Source: Bacteroidales bacterium
Lineage (GTDB): Bacteria; Bacteroidota; Bacteroidia; Bacteroidales; UBA12077
Assembly (NCBI GenBank): GCA_030637515.1
Contig: DAOWGM010000051.1
Span: 62,001 to 126,000 of the forward strand
DNA: 64,000 nucleotides
Direction of reading: 5' to 3'
Below the pieces are notes generated by a model. That model did no database searches. It saw only the letters and a list, made by a program, of their open reading frames with translations, and was not told the origin of the DNA. The translations under genes were made by a program, and so were the position numbers. Below, piece after piece: positions 7,691 to 17,871 of the stretch. Positions within the stretch are counted from its first letter, which is position 1, and the number at the start of each line of letters is the position of its first letter.

Positions 7691-9988
7691 TTATTCTTTA
7701 ACCGGTAAAGTAAATTTGAAGTTGCTGCCTTTACCTAAAACGCTTTCTACAAAGATCTTACCATTACTCTGTGTAATAAGCTCTTTACATAATATTAAAC
7801 CTAAACCGGTTCCCGATTCATTTTCTGTTCCTTTTGTAGAAAATTCCTGATCTATTTTGAATAATTTTTTAATATTTTCTTCGCTTATTCCTTTACCGTT
7901 GTCTTTTACAGAAATTACAACTTCCTTATTTACAACTTCTGATGAAATTATTATTTCCCCACCAATATTTGTAAATTTTACAGCATTGCTAATCAGATTC
8001 CGTAATAATGTCGATACTATATGTTTATCAGCAAAGATTACAGTCTTTTCCTTTACTTGGTTTGTAATTGTTATTTTTTTCTTTTCAGCTGGGATTTTTA
8101 AAAGTGATAAAATATCATCAAGTGATTCATAAAGATTTATATCTTTAGGAGATACATTTATACTTCCTAATTGTGATTTTGCCCATTGTAGAAGATTTCC
8201 CAATAAATTAAACAGGTTTTGAGACGATTCATTAATAAGTCTGGAATATTCAATAATATCTTCTTTTTCCAAATCGTCGAGTTGATTAAATAATGTTTCT
8301 GAAAAACCCAAAAGAGATTGAAAAGGATTTTTTAAATCATGTGCAATTATGGAAAAGAACTTATCTTTTGTGGCATTAAGTTCTTTTAAATTATTTTCTG
8401 ATTGAACAAGTTTCTCATTTGCATCATTTAACTGTTTGTTCTTTGATTTAAGTAAAACGTTTGTTTTTTTCTTTAAACGAACTTGATTAAATCCTAGTCC
8501 GGCAAGAGCAAAGATCAGAATAGAAAAAGCAATCCAGTAATTTTTTATATTTTTTTGTCTTTGCAGTTCCAGCAGATGAATTTTATTATCTTTCTTTAAT
8601 ATTTTGTTCTCTGTTTCCAGAAATTCAGTTTCATATTTAATTTTCATTTCGGCCAAGCTATTGTTGCTGGCCCTTTCAAAAATGCTATCTTTTGTTTCAG
8701 AATAGAGCTTAAAATACTCCATTGCTTTTTTATAATCGTTTTGCTCAGTGTAAAGCTGAGAATATAACTCGTATGACTCTACCAGCCATTCCTTAACATT
8801 AAGCTTTTTTGCCAGTTCGGAAGCTAATACCAGATAATTTTTAGCTTCATTATATTGTTTTTGCGACAAAAATAAATTTGCAAGATTATTATAGTTATTC
8901 GATAAGCTGTATAAATCATTAATTTCTTTACTTATCTCTGTTGATTCCCAAAGATTTTTATATGCTTTTTCGTACTCTCCCAAATCAAGATAAATTAAGC
9001 CAATATTATTTAAAGCCATAGCTACACCATCTGTTAAATCAAGTTCTTTATTTATTTCGAGAGCTTCGTTATAATATTCAAGAGCTTTTACCTTATCTCC
9101 CTTTTCGTCATAAGCAGTACCAATATTATTTAATGCTGTAGCTTCGCCTTCTTTAAAACCGCTAATTCTATCCATTTCTAGCGTTTTTTCGTAATAGGTC
9201 AATGCTTTATCGTTTTCTTTTAAACTTTGATATACAATTCCCAGATTGTTATAAATCATGGATATACCATCTTTTTCATCATGTTTTTCATAAATTTTCA
9301 ATGCGTCCAGAAAATATTTTAAGGCTTCTTCATAACTTGAAATTTCATGATAAATATTACCGAGACTGTTGTATATGTTAGCTATGGTTAAGTCATCATT
9401 AAGAGTTTTTGTAATTTCCAGCGATAAAATATAGTTTTCAATTGCATTTTTGTAATCAGGAATTTCAGTGTAAGTTGTTGCTATTGAATTATAGTAGGAT
9501 GCGATATCTTTGTCATCATTTCTCTTCTGACTTTCTTTGAGTGCTTTAAAGAAGTACTCTATAGCTATACCGCGCTGTTTCTCAGCACTGTACGAGACGG
9601 CGAAATTATTATAAACATTTGATATCCCCTTTGAGTCTTCCAATTCCAATCTTATATCAAGACATTTTTGATAGAATTCTAAAGCCAACTCATTTTCGTT
9701 CTGAAAAGAATAAACATTTCCTATCCTGTTATAAGCATCAGAAATCCCTTTTTTATCCTGAACGATATGAGCAATATTTAATGCTTCATTTGCAAAATAA
9801 AGGCTACTATCCAGAGAAAAATTCCAGTATTTTAGAGATAGTTCATTTAGAATATCTATTTTTTGTTTCTCTTCGGTATTTTCTAAAACATTTAATAAAC
9901 TATCAATAACTTTTCTTTCATTTTGTGAATATAAAATTGTTGATAGAAAATAAAATGATATTAACAGAAGTAGTTTAGCTTTATACAT
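7691..9988 (-). CDS. TPR-repeat hybrid membrane sensor histidine kinase (orphan paralogue)
   Basis: This 765-residue paralogue of the 4725 kinase has a signal peptide (cleavage near ILYSQ), about 10 tetratricopeptide repeats to about residue 430, one membrane helix (about 483-501), a coiled coil, HisKA with His550 (IIAHDLKNPF) and a full HATPase_c domain (LRNLISNAVKFT, DNGKGIS, GTGLGL). It differs from its neighbour mainly by having fewer repeats. It lies between xseA (81 bp upstream) and the second kinase. Its cognate response regulator is not in the window. The product should sit in the inner membrane with its repeats in the periplasm. Confidence 0.9.
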   Translation of the reverse strand: MYKAKLLLLISFYFLSTILYSQNERKVIDSLLNVLENTEEKQKIDILNELSLKYWNFSLDSSLYFANEALNIAHIVQDKKGISDAYNRIGNVYSFQNENELALEFYQKCLDIRLELEDSKGISNVYNNFAVSYSAEKQRGIAIEYFFKALKESQKRNDDKDIASYYNSIATTYTEIPDYKNAIENYILSLEITKTLNDDLTIANIYNSLGNIYHEISSYEEALKYFLDALKIYEKHDEKDGISMIYNNLGIVYQSLKENDKALTYYEKTLEMDRISGFKEGEATALNNIGTAYDEKGDKVKALEYYNEALEINKELDLTDGVAMALNNIGLIYLDLGEYEKAYKNLWESTEISKEINDLYSLSNNYNNLANLFLSQKQYNEAKNYLVLASELAKKLNVKEWLVESYELYSQLYTEQNDYKKAMEYFKLYSETKDSIFERASNNSLAEMKIKYETEFLETENKILKKDNKIHLLELQRQKNIKNYWIAFSILIFALAGLGFNQVRLKKKTNVLLKSKNKQLNDANEKLVQSENNLKELNATKDKFFSIIAHDLKNPFQSLLGFSETLFNQLDDLEKEDIIEYSRLINESSQNLFNLLGNLLQWAKSQLGSINVSPKDINLYESLDDILSLLKIPAEKKKITITNQVKEKTVIFADKHIVSTLLRNLISNAVKFTNIGGEIIISSEVVNKEVVISVKDNGKGISEENIKKLFKIDQEFSTKGTENESGTGLGLILCKELITQSNGKIFVESVLGKGSNFKFTLPVKE

Positions 9989-10069
9989 AATATTTAAAGT
10001 CAGTCTTATTAATGTTTCAAGTTATGAAATAATTGCGAAATATAAAAAAACGATACAAATTAAGATAAA

Positions 10070-11470
10070 TTAATCTTTTGTTTTAATCTTATGATTTATC
10101 ATTTTTTCATTTACAGTACTACGGATAAACCCTGAGGAAAGTTTTGTTATTATAACATCATTTTTAGTAATTTTTTTAATAGCATTTAATCTTTCTCCAT
10201 TCACATAAGTTATTGAATAGCCTCTCTTCAAAATGTTCTCAGGATTAGACAGTTCTGCTCTGTTTTTTAATTGGTCAACAATTAATTTATTTTTCTGTAA
10301 TAACAATGAAGATTTAAAGGAAATATTGTATTCAATTTTATTTAGTTTCTTTAAGCTCTTATGAAGAATTTTATTTGTCTTGTTATCAGAATTCTTGGCA
10401 ATCTGATTCAGGCTTGAGTGCTTGTTAGTGAGTAAGATACGAACATTGTTAATGCACTGATCTTTATATCTGGCAATTTTATTGTTATTTTTCTCCAATA
10501 TTATTTTTGCAGTTGGAACAACCAATTGACTATAACTAATAAATCTTGCTTTTTCGTTTCTTACTATGTCTGAACTATAATTTTTTATTATATCTTCTAT
10601 AAATAAGAGCTTCTCTTCATATGTTGAAGTTTTTTCAATAATGTATTCTGCTGCAGCTGTTGGAGTTTTTAATTTCTTATAAGATACAATATCAACAACC
10701 GTTTCATCTTTATCATGACCAATTCCTGTAATTACAGGTAAAGGGAATTGTGCAACATTAGTAGCAACTTGATAGCTATTAAAGCACTGTAAATCTGATT
10801 GAGATCCTCCACCTCTAATGATAACTACTATATCAAAAAAGTTTTCATAGTTATAAATGTTTTCGAGAGATTTTATAATAGATTCTTCTGCTTGCATTCC
10901 CTGCATAATAGAAGGAAATAACTTGGTGTAATATTTGTATTCTTCTGAATTGTTATTTAATTGATTAATAAAATCCTGATATCCTGCAGCAGTTTCCGAA
11001 GATATAATTGCAATTTTTTGCGGAACAATCGGAAATGGAAGGTCTTTATTCATATCAATAATACCATCATCTTCCAATGTTTTAATTGTTTCCGCTTTTT
11101 TAAGGGCAAGATCTCCCAAAGTATAATTAGGGTCAATATCAGTAATATTTAGACTTAAACCATATAACTCATGAAACTCAACATTTGCTGAAACAAGAAC
11201 TTTCAAACCAATAGTTAACTCATGTCCCGATGCATTTTCAAAATAAGGTTTTAACATTCGAAATGTAAAAGCCCAAATAGTGGCTCTTGTTTTTGCAATA
11301 ATGCTATCATTTAGCGCATCTTTTTCGATAAACTCCAAATAACAATGCCCATTTCTATTAACCTTTATTTCACTTATTTCTGCAACAACCCAAACAGATT
11401 CAGCAAATCCATTATTAATGGTTTCCTGTATATTCTTATTCAACTCAAGTAAAGAAATACTTTTTATCAT
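10070..11470 (-). CDS. xseA: Exodeoxyribonuclease VII large subunit
   Basis: This 466-residue protein has the XseA layout. An N-terminal OB-fold nucleic-acid-binding domain (WVVAEISEIKVNRNGHCYLEF) is followed by the catalytic domain, with IAIISSETAAGYQDF, VVIIRGGGSQSDLQCFN and PVITGIGHDKDETVVD, and then a long helical region that binds XseB. The C-terminal NPENILKRGYSI phrase is typical of the family. It degrades single-stranded DNA in both directions. It lies 6 bp after the subtilase gene and is followed by two kinase genes before xseB, so the XseA:XseB ratio may depend on a long transcript. Confidence 0.93.
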   Translation of the reverse strand: MIKSISLLELNKNIQETINNGFAESVWVVAEISEIKVNRNGHCYLEFIEKDALNDSIIAKTRATIWAFTFRMLKPYFENASGHELTIGLKVLVSANVEFHELYGLSLNITDIDPNYTLGDLALKKAETIKTLEDDGIIDMNKDLPFPIVPQKIAIISSETAAGYQDFINQLNNNSEEYKYYTKLFPSIMQGMQAEESIIKSLENIYNYENFFDIVVIIRGGGSQSDLQCFNSYQVATNVAQFPLPVITGIGHDKDETVVDIVSYKKLKTPTAAAEYIIEKTSTYEEKLLFIEDIIKNYSSDIVRNEKARFISYSQLVVPTAKIILEKNNNKIARYKDQCINNVRILLTNKHSSLNQIAKNSDNKTNKILHKSLKKLNKIEYNISFKSSLLLQKNKLIVDQLKNRAELSNPENILKRGYSITYVNGERLNAIKKITKNDVIITKLSSGFIRSTVNEKMINHKIKTKD

Positions 11471-11476
11471 AGTGTA

Positions 11477-13123
11477 TTACTTGCTTTTACATATTCTTCT
11501 GATTTCGGCATCATTTTTTGTGCTTATTTTCAAAAGATAAATTCCAGAAGGTAGATTTTCCAGGTTCTTAGATAATTTAATTGTACCATAATTCGCTGAA
11601 AACTTTTCTGATTCGAATAGTTTTTCTCCTGTTATACTAAACAACTCAATAGTAAATTGGTTTTTTGTTTTTTGGAATAACTCTATATTTATTTCGGAAT
11701 AGAATGGATTGGGATAAATTCTCACAATAGTATTTTCTTCTAAAATTGATATACCTGAACTTGTTATTCCTGAAGCTTTACCAAAATCAGGAATTCCATA
11801 TCCCATATTATAGTCAGGATTTGAATAGTGATGTGCACTTTTTTCTATTTTTTTGAAAATTTCCATATTGGTTAATTCTGGAGATGATTCCCATAAACAA
11901 GCTGCTAAACCTGAAATTAAAGGAGCAGAAAACGAAGTGCCGTTTCCTGTTGTTACATTTCCGTCTATACCCATAAGAACTGTATGTAAGCCAATTGCTG
12001 CAATATTTGGTTTTATTCTACCATCCGATGTTGGTCCTATACCACTGAAATAAGCATAATTTGCATAGAAATCAACGGCTCCAACTGTTAATACACTATC
12101 GCCATCGGCTGGAGCAGAGATATATTTCCAAGGATCATCACCAAGGTTTCCAGCGCTTGAAATAACCAAAATGCCTTTTGACGCTGCAATATCAGCTGCT
12201 TTTGTAATAATTGTTGTGTTTCCGTTTAAATCGCTATAAGTGTAGTTTTGATCCGAGATGTCAAACTCAGTATAACCCAACGAAGAGTTAATAATATCGA
12301 CACCAACGCTGTCGGCAAATTCAGCAGCAGCAACCCAATAATCTTCTTCAATTGTTTGTTCCGAAGAGTTGTCTTCACTTCGTAATAACCAATAATTTGC
12401 TTTTGGTGCACTTCCTATTAATTCTCCAGGTAAATTTCCTCCCATTATTGACAATACTTTCATACCATGACTTGGTGCATCAAATACCTGATTGTCATTG
12501 TCAACAAAATCTTTAACGCCCAATATTTGATTGTTAATCCATAAACTATCGAAAGCAGGCAATATATCAACATTATAAAATCCTGCATCGATAACTGCTA
12601 TTGTCATTCCTGAGCCTGAATATCCGCTTCTATGTAAAACGTGACCATTCAACATACTTATTTGTATTCCAGAGCTTCCGTAATCAGGATAATATGTTTC
12701 GCTAATCTGCGTGAGGTTTTTTCTTTGCAATGAGTTTTTTAGACTTGAAGATGTTATGCTTGAATAGTTTTGTTGTTTAGATTTTATGAATCCTAATTGT
12801 GTAATTGTATCTATTAAAGATAAATTAGTTGAATACACAATAACACTATTAAACCATTTCGACTTTGTAAGAACTTTTAATCCAAGAGATTTTAAGCTGT
12901 CAATATATTCGTTTGAAACAGGTAAGTCATTCTCAGTAATATTAATTCCCTGATTTATTCTCCTATTAATAGACTCCTGACTTAGAAATTCTCCGGGATT
13001 ATAAATTGAAAATTCGGTGTTGTTTTTATCCGTAAGAAAAAGTCTGTAGCAATTTTCAGCAACCTGCGAGTAACTATTCAAAAAGAAAAGTAATGAAGAA
13101 ATAAGTGTTATTAAATATTTCAT
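11477..13123 (-). CDS. S8 subtilisin-like peptidase with type IX secretion sorting domain
   Basis: This 548-residue secreted protease has a signal peptide (cleavage near SYSQ) and a propeptide to about residue 150. The subtilase triad motifs are Asp in IAVIDAGF, His in DAPSHGMKVL and Ser in GNGTSFSAPLISG. The last about 80 residues begin at IVRIYPNPF and end with GIYLLKISTK, the type A C-terminal sorting domain used by the Bacteroidota type IX secretion system, so it is exported and probably anchored on the cell surface. It sits between the MORN-like gene and xseA in the same tight operon. This location next to a DNA repair gene is probably chance or shared expression. Confidence 0.93.
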   Translation of the reverse strand: MKYLITLISSLLFFLNSYSQVAENCYRLFLTDKNNTEFSIYNPGEFLSQESINRRINQGINITENDLPVSNEYIDSLKSLGLKVLTKSKWFNSVIVYSTNLSLIDTITQLGFIKSKQQNYSSITSSSLKNSLQRKNLTQISETYYPDYGSSGIQISMLNGHVLHRSGYSGSGMTIAVIDAGFYNVDILPAFDSLWINNQILGVKDFVDNDNQVFDAPSHGMKVLSIMGGNLPGELIGSAPKANYWLLRSEDNSSEQTIEEDYWVAAAEFADSVGVDIINSSLGYTEFDISDQNYTYSDLNGNTTIITKAADIAASKGILVISSAGNLGDDPWKYISAPADGDSVLTVGAVDFYANYAYFSGIGPTSDGRIKPNIAAIGLHTVLMGIDGNVTTGNGTSFSAPLISGLAACLWESSPELTNMEIFKKIEKSAHHYSNPDYNMGYGIPDFGKASGITSSGISILEENTIVRIYPNPFYSEINIELFQKTKNQFTIELFSITGEKLFESEKFSANYGTIKLSKNLENLPSGIYLLKISTKNDAEIRRICKSK

Positions 13124-13152
13124 TTTTTAAAAGCTATTGCTGATATCTTTCT

Positions 13153-13938
13153 TTATTTAAATATGTCTTCTTCAGTTGGTTCCTTAAATTTACCTTTGTT
13201 ATTTTCCAGCATTTCTATATATTCATTTTCCAGTTTTTCTAGCTCTTCTTGGTTTTCTGCTACACCATTTATATAATTGATTTCGTTTTCAATATGTCCG
13301 TTATCTTTATAATATTTCCAGGCTCCTTCGCGTTTATTATTTTTATATTGACCTTGAATTAAAATTTTTTCATCTGGTCCGTACACATTGTATTCTCCAT
13401 CAAAACGCCCATACGAGTATAAAATTCTCATCATTACCTTTCCTGAATCATAGTATTTTAAAACCAATCCATCTTTAATACCTTCTTCCCATACAGTTTT
13501 TTCATACAAGTTTCCGTTTTGGTAAAATTTTTCTTCAACACCTGACTTTATATCGTTAACATAAGGTACCTTATTAATTAGAAATCCTTCTGCAGTATAA
13601 TAATTCCAGATACTATCTTTACTTTGCCCAATATAAATACCTTCTGCCTGAATTATTTTTCCTGGATGATAAAATTTTGCATTTATCTTATCGGAATTTT
13701 CTTTGTAGTTTAATATTACCTTAAGAACTCCATCATTAGAGTATCTCTTAAGTTCTCCAACAGGTTTATTGTTTTTAAAATGCCCTTCATACTGAATTTT
13801 CCCATTTTGGTAGTACTTCTGCCATAAACCTTGTTTATATCCTTTATCGTCAACTTGATTTATAGAATTGTTTTGAGCAAAGCTTAAAAGGCTACTTATA
13901 ATAAATAAGAAAGTGATAAAAATAGTTTTGTATTTCAT
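13153..13938 (-). CDS. MORN-variant repeat protein (YwqK-like), secreted
   Basis: This 261-residue protein has a signal peptide (cleavage near SFAQ) and about eight MORN-variant repeats of the YwqK type (G.W..YY.NG....E........G, for example KQGLWQKYYQNG, REGAWKYYKDNG). Such proteins are often auto-named toxin-antitoxin antitoxins, but nothing here supports that role. In Bacteroidota they are common envelope proteins of unknown function. It is the first gene of the probable six-gene operon running to xseB, and has a -7 element just upstream. Confidence 0.8.
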   Translation of the reverse strand: MKYKTIFITFLFIISSLLSFAQNNSINQVDDKGYKQGLWQKYYQNGKIQYEGHFKNNKPVGELKRYSNDGVLKVILNYKENSDKINAKFYHPGKIIQAEGIYIGQSKDSIWNYYTAEGFLINKVPYVNDIKSGVEEKFYQNGNLYEKTVWEEGIKDGLVLKYYDSGKVMMRILYSYGRFDGEYNVYGPDEKILIQGQYKNNKREGAWKYYKDNGHIENEINYINGVAENQEELEKLENEYIEMLENNKGKFKEPTEEDIFK

Positions 13939-13955
13939 AATGGTGTCTTTTTTTA

Positions 13956-13963
13956 CAAAATTA
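13956..13963 (-). promoter_or_regulatory. -7 promoter element for the MORN-xseA-kinase-xseB operon
   Basis: Read on the minus strand this is TAATTTTG, an exact TAnnTTTG match, 17 bp before the start codon of the MORN-like gene. No convincing -33 TTTG was found. Confidence 0.35.
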
Positions 13964-13997
13964 ACAAGAAAAATTAACTTTTAAATTTAGTTAAAAT

Positions 13998-14027
13998 AAA
14001 AAGAGCTCTCGTATGAGAACTCTTTTT
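13998..14027 (-). terminator. Terminator of dnaK
   Basis: Eight-base outer arms (AAAAAGAG / CTCTTTTT), a small internal mismatch, an inner CTC/GAG pair and a GTAT loop are followed by a T-rich tract on the minus strand, about 20 bp beyond the dnaK stop. Confidence 0.7.
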
Positions 14028-14048
14028 TTATTGAGATATAGTAAGATA

Positions 14049-15962
14049 TTACTTTACTTCTTCAAAATCTACATCAGTTACTTCACCATCTTTATTGTCA
14101 GAAGCCTGTTGTTCCGCATTTTGAGCTCCGTCAGGACCTGGTTGCTGCGCTCCAGCTTCCTGGCTGGCTTTGTACATTTCTTCAGATGCTTCTTTCCAAG
14201 CATTATTAAGAGCTTCAGTTTTAGCTTCAATGTCTGCTAATTCCTCTTTTTTATGAGATTCTTTTAAATCTGCTAAAGCTTTTTCAATATTTGCTTTTTT
14301 ATCTGCAGATAATTTATCTCCAAACTCTTTTAATTGCTTTTCTGTTGAGAAAATTAAACTGTCAGCAGCATTAAGCTTGTCTACTCTATCTTTAACTTCT
14401 TTATCTGCATCTTCGTTTGCTTTTGCTTCATCACGCATTTTTTTGATTTCCTCGTCAGTTAATCCTGATGATGATTCAATACGGATACTTTGTTCTTTAT
14501 TAGTAGCTTTGTCTTTAGCTGTAACATGTATAATACCGTTTGCATCAATATCAAAAGAAACTTCTACTTGAGGTACTCCTCTTGGTGCAGGTGGTAAACC
14601 ATCTAAATGGAAACGTCCAATTGTTTTATTGTCTTTAGCCATTGGTCTTTCACCCTGTAAAACATGAATTTCAACAGAAGGCTGATTATCAGCTGCAGTT
14701 GTAAAAGTTTCAGATTTCTTTGTTGGTATTGTAGTATTTGCTTCAATTAAATGAGTTAATACACCTCCCATTGTTTCAATACCTAATGAAAGCGGAGTAA
14801 CATCAAGTAATAATACATCTTTAACATCACCAGTTAAAACACCACCTTGAATTGCTGCACCAACTGCAACAACTTCGTCAGGATTAACACCTTTTGAAGG
14901 TTTTTTGCCAAAGAATTTCTCAACAACTTCCTGAATTGCTGGAATACGGGTTGACCCACCTACCAAAATAACTTCATCTATATCAGACGGTTTCATGTTT
15001 GCATCTTTTAATGCCTTTTTACATGGATCCAGAGTCGCCTGAATTAATTTATCTGCTAATTGTTCAAATTTCGATCTTGATAATGATTTTACAAGATGCT
15101 TTGGTACTCCATCAACTGGCATTATGTATGGAAGGTTGATTTCGGTGCTGGTTGAGCTTGATAATTCAATTTTAGCTTTTTCAGCAGCTTCTTTTAATCT
15201 TTGAAGAGCCATTGGATCTTTTCTCAAATCAATACCTTCATCTTTAAGGAATTCATCTGCCAGCCAATTAATAACCATTTCATCAAAATCATCTCCCCCT
15301 AAATGAGTATTACCATTTGTAGATTTTACTTCAAATACACCATCACCAAGTTCAAGAACTGAAATATCAAATGTACCACCACCCAAGTCAAATACTGCAA
15401 TTGTAATTTCTTTGTCTTTTTTATCAAGTCCATAGGCCAATGCAGCAGCAGTTGGTTCATTAATAATTCGTTTTACTTCAAGACCAGCAATTTCTCCGGC
15501 TTCTTTTGTAGCCTGACGTTGAGAGTCGCTAAAATATGCAGGTACAGTAATAACAGCTTCTGTTACTTCTTGTCCAAGATAATCTTCAGCTGTTTTCTTC
15601 ATTTTTTGAAGAACTATTGCTGAAATTTCTTGAGGAGAATATTGTCTGTCATCAATTTGTACTCTTGGAGTATTATTTTCACCTTTTACAACTTTATAAG
15701 AAACCCTGTTTATTTCTTTTGACATTTTATCATAAGTTTCTCCCATAAATCTTTTAATAGAAGATATGGTTTTTGTTGAATTTGTAATTGCCTGACGTTT
15801 TGCAGGATCTCCAACTTTTCTTTCTCCGTTTTCTATAAATGCCACGATAGAAGGTGTAGTTCTTTTACCTTCGCTATTAGGAATAACAACAGGCTCGCTA
15901 CCTTCCATTACTGAAACACATGAGTTTGTTGTTCCTAAATCTATTCCAATTATTTTACCCAT
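14049..15962 (-). CDS. dnaK: Molecular chaperone DnaK (Hsp70)
   Basis: This is a full-length 637-residue Hsp70. The ATPase domain shows [25 protein letters not shown] and the late [11 protein letters not shown]. The interdomain linker reads [15 protein letters not shown], followed by the substrate-binding domain and a lid ending in the acidic tail [11 protein letters not shown]. It folds and protects client proteins in the cytoplasm with DnaJ and GrpE. Neither partner gene is adjacent, as in many Bacteroidota. It is monocistronic, with its own terminator and a 280-bp upstream region that holds a weak promoter candidate and no CIRCE element. Confidence 0.98.
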   Translation of the reverse strand: MGKIIGIDLGTTNSCVSVMEGSEPVVIPNSEGKRTTPSIVAFIENGERKVGDPAKRQAITNSTKTISSIKRFMGETYDKMSKEINRVSYKVVKGENNTPRVQIDDRQYSPQEISAIVLQKMKKTAEDYLGQEVTEAVITVPAYFSDSQRQATKEAGEIAGLEVKRIINEPTAAALAYGLDKKDKEITIAVFDLGGGTFDISVLELGDGVFEVKSTNGNTHLGGDDFDEMVINWLADEFLKDEGIDLRKDPMALQRLKEAAEKAKIELSSSTSTEINLPYIMPVDGVPKHLVKSLSRSKFEQLADKLIQATLDPCKKALKDANMKPSDIDEVILVGGSTRIPAIQEVVEKFFGKKPSKGVNPDEVVAVGAAIQGGVLTGDVKDVLLLDVTPLSLGIETMGGVLTHLIEANTTIPTKKSETFTTAADNQPSVEIHVLQGERPMAKDNKTIGRFHLDGLPPAPRGVPQVEVSFDIDANGIIHVTAKDKATNKEQSIRIESSSGLTDEEIKKMRDEAKANEDADKEVKDRVDKLNAADSLIFSTEKQLKEFGDKLSADKKANIEKALADLKESHKKEELADIEAKTEALNNAWKEASEEMYKASQEAGAQQPGPDGAQNAEQQASDNKDGEVTDVDFEEVK

Positions 15963-16088
15963 TTTCTTATTAATTTAATGATATTTTATAATATTTTTTT
16001 TCTTGTTATAATTCGAAGATCAATTAATCAATCATTATGCCATTAAAAAAAAAAGTGTTTTTTGTGAAAATATGGCATTTGATGATTC

Positions 16089-16096
16089 CAAAATTA
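16089..16096 (-). promoter_or_regulatory. Possible dnaK -7 element
   Basis: On the minus strand this reads TAATTTTG (TAnnTTTG). A TTTG lies 24 bp further upstream (16121-16124), slightly longer than the usual spacing. The leader to the dnaK ATG would be about 120 nt and includes a 7-bp inverted repeat (ATGCCAT at 16037, ATGGCAT at 16072). Confidence 0.25.
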
Positions 16097-16183
16097 CAGT
16101 CATTGTTAGTTATTACATGACAAAAAGACATAATGACATATTTTATGATTATTTAAGACTCTTAATATGTTTGTTTAATAAAT

Positions 16184-16217
16184 TTTGGGTTTTTGATTTG
16201 TATTATTTGTAGCTTTG
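16184..16217 (+). promoter_or_regulatory. panB promoter (TTTG-N22-TAGCTTTG)
   Basis: A -33 TTTG at 16184-16187 and an exact -7 TAGCTTTG at 16210-16217 are separated by 22 bp, close to the Bacteroidota optimum. They lie 25 bp before the panB ATG. Confidence 0.5.
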
Positions 16218-16242
16218 CTCTGTGAAATAAATAATTATTGTT

Positions 16243-17058
16243 ATGTCAGTTCATCAAAAAGTTAAAAGAGTTACTACTCATGTTTTACATGAGATGAAAC
16301 TAAGAGGTGAAAAAATAGCCATGTTAACAGCTTATGACTATTCAATGGCCAGAATTTTAGATCAGGCAGAAATTGATGTAATTCTTGTAGGAGACTCAGC
16401 TTCAAATGTAATGGCTGGAAATGAGTCAACATTGCCAATTACAATGGAAGAAATGATTTATCACGCAAAATCCGTTGTAAAGGGTGTTGGCAGGGCATTG
16501 GTTGTGGTTGATTTGCCTTTTGGTTCTTATCAGGGAAATTCAAAAGAAGCGTTAACAAATGCAATCAGAATGATGAAAGAAACTGGAGGTCATGCAGTTA
16601 AAATTGAAGGAGGAAGTGAAATTATAGAATCGGTTCAAAGGATTTTATCTGCAGGAATACCAGTAATGGGGCATTTAGGATTAACTCCTCAATCAATACA
16701 TAAATTTGGAACTTACGTTGTAAGGGCAAGAGAAGAAGAGGAAGCAAATAAGTTAATTGAAGATGCACATAAGTTACAGGAAGCGGGCTGTTTCGGTATA
16801 GTTCTCGAAAAAATACCAGCAGCTCTTGCTGCCAGAGTAGCAAGTGAACTTACAATTCCTATAATTGGAATAGGAGCAGGACATGAAGTTGATGGTCAAG
16901 TTCTTGTTTTGCACGATATGCTGGGTATTACACAAGAATTTTCACCACGGTTTTTACGTCGTTATCATAATCTTTCTGAGGAAATTAAAGGTTCAGTAAA
17001 ATCTTATATTAGTGATGTTAAGACCGTTGATTTCCCAAATGAAAAGGAACAATATTAG
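16243..17058 (+). CDS. panB: 3-methyl-2-oxobutanoate hydroxymethyltransferase
   Basis: This 271-residue enzyme has the PanB signatures [31 protein letters not shown] with the metal-binding Asp, GHLGLTPQS and [16 protein letters not shown]. It transfers a hydroxymethyl group from 5,10-methylenetetrahydrofolate to 3-methyl-2-oxobutanoate to make ketopantoate, the first step of pantothenate and CoA synthesis. No other pan genes are near. A weak hairpin separates it from the downstream pseudouridine synthase gene, so partial read-through is likely. Confidence 0.97.
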   Translation: MSVHQKVKRVTTHVLHEMKLRGEKIAMLTAYDYSMARILDQAEIDVILVGDSASNVMAGNESTLPITMEEMIYHAKSVVKGVGRALVVVDLPFGSYQGNSKEALTNAIRMMKETGGHAVKIEGGSEIIESVQRILSAGIPVMGHLGLTPQSIHKFGTYVVRAREEEEANKLIEDAHKLQEAGCFGIVLEKIPAALAARVASELTIPIIGIGAGHEVDGQVLVLHDMLGITQEFSPRFLRRYHNLSEEIKGSVKSYISDVKTVDFPNEKEQY

Positions 17059-17091
17059 ATATAAGCATAGTCATTAGTATTTTACTAATTG

Positions 17092-17117
17092 TTCCGGGTT
17101 TTTCCCGGAATATTTTT
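17092..17117 (+). terminator. Hairpin after panB
   Basis: A 7-bp GC-rich stem (TTCCGGG / CCCGGAA, loop TTTTT) is followed by TATTTTT. It lies just 10 bp before the next ATG and may be a leaky terminator. Confidence 0.55.
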
Positions 17118-17126
17118 ATAAAAAAT

Positions 17127-17804
17127 ATGGAAATTCTATTTGAAGATAATCACATAATTGCTGTAAATAAGAAGATTTCTGATATTGTTCAGGGTGATAA
17201 GACCGGAGACGAACCATTATCTGAAAAAGTAAAATCATATATAAAAAAGAAATATGACAAGCCTGGAGCAGTTTATTTGGGTGTTACTCATAGACTCGAC
17301 AGACCTGTTAGTGGAGCGTTGTTATTTGCCAGAACAAGCAAGGCTTTGACTCGACTAAATGAAATGTTTCTTCAGAAAGAAATAAAAAAAACATATTGGG
17401 CAATAGTAAAAGAAAAGCCAGAGAAAGAAGCTGATACAATTAATCATTATCTTGTAAGAGATCAGAAAAAGAATAAATCATTTGCTTATAATAAAGAAAT
17501 GAAGAATTCTAAACTGGCAAGTTTATCATATAAGATAGTAGCATCATCAGATAATTATTATTTATTGGAAGTTGATTTGCATACAGGACGTCATCATCAG
17601 ATACGAAGTCAGTTAGCTAAAATAGGATGTCCTATAAAAGGAGATTTGAAATATGGTTTTCCCAGATCAAATCCTGACGGAGGAATAAGTTTACATTCTC
17701 GAAGAATTGAATTTATTCATCCCGTAAAAAAAGAGAAGATATCAGTTGTAGCAAATCCACCTGATGATTCTTTATGGAAATATTTTGTTTCAATTCTTTC
17801 TTAA
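17127..17804 (+). CDS. RluA family pseudouridine synthase
   Basis: This 225-residue protein is a catalytic-domain-only member of the RluA family. The active-site motif HRLDRPVSG with its catalytic Asp is at about residues 56-64, followed by FARTSKALTRL and the later phrase DLHTGRHHQIRSQL. There is no N-terminal S4 domain, unlike RluC and RluD. It converts a uridine in rRNA or tRNA to pseudouridine; the target cannot be told from sequence. It follows panB closely and may be partly co-transcribed with it. Confidence 0.92.
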   Translation: MEILFEDNHIIAVNKKISDIVQGDKTGDEPLSEKVKSYIKKKYDKPGAVYLGVTHRLDRPVSGALLFARTSKALTRLNEMFLQKEIKKTYWAIVKEKPEKEADTINHYLVRDQKKNKSFAYNKEMKNSKLASLSYKIVASSDNYYLLEVDLHTGRHHQIRSQLAKIGCPIKGDLKYGFPRSNPDGGISLHSRRIEFIHPVKKEKISVVANPPDDSLWKYFVSILS

Positions 17805-17871
17805 TATTAAATTTAGGTACAGAATAAAAAATAGATTATTTTAGCACAACAAAAATAGAGTATTTATAAGC

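Noticed and set aside
13153-13938. YwqK-type protein as antitoxin of a toxin-antitoxin pair
   Set aside because: It has a signal peptide and MORN-type repeats, and there is no toxin gene next to it; the label comes from automatic naming only.
14013-14240. 75-codon plus-strand frame opposite dnaK
   Set aside because: It lies antisense to the dnaK 3' end and is a shadow of its codon pattern.
16037-16078. Inverted repeat before dnaK as a CIRCE heat-shock operator
   Set aside because: Arms are only 7 bp (ATGCCAT/ATGGCAT) with a 28-bp gap and no match to the CIRCE sequence.
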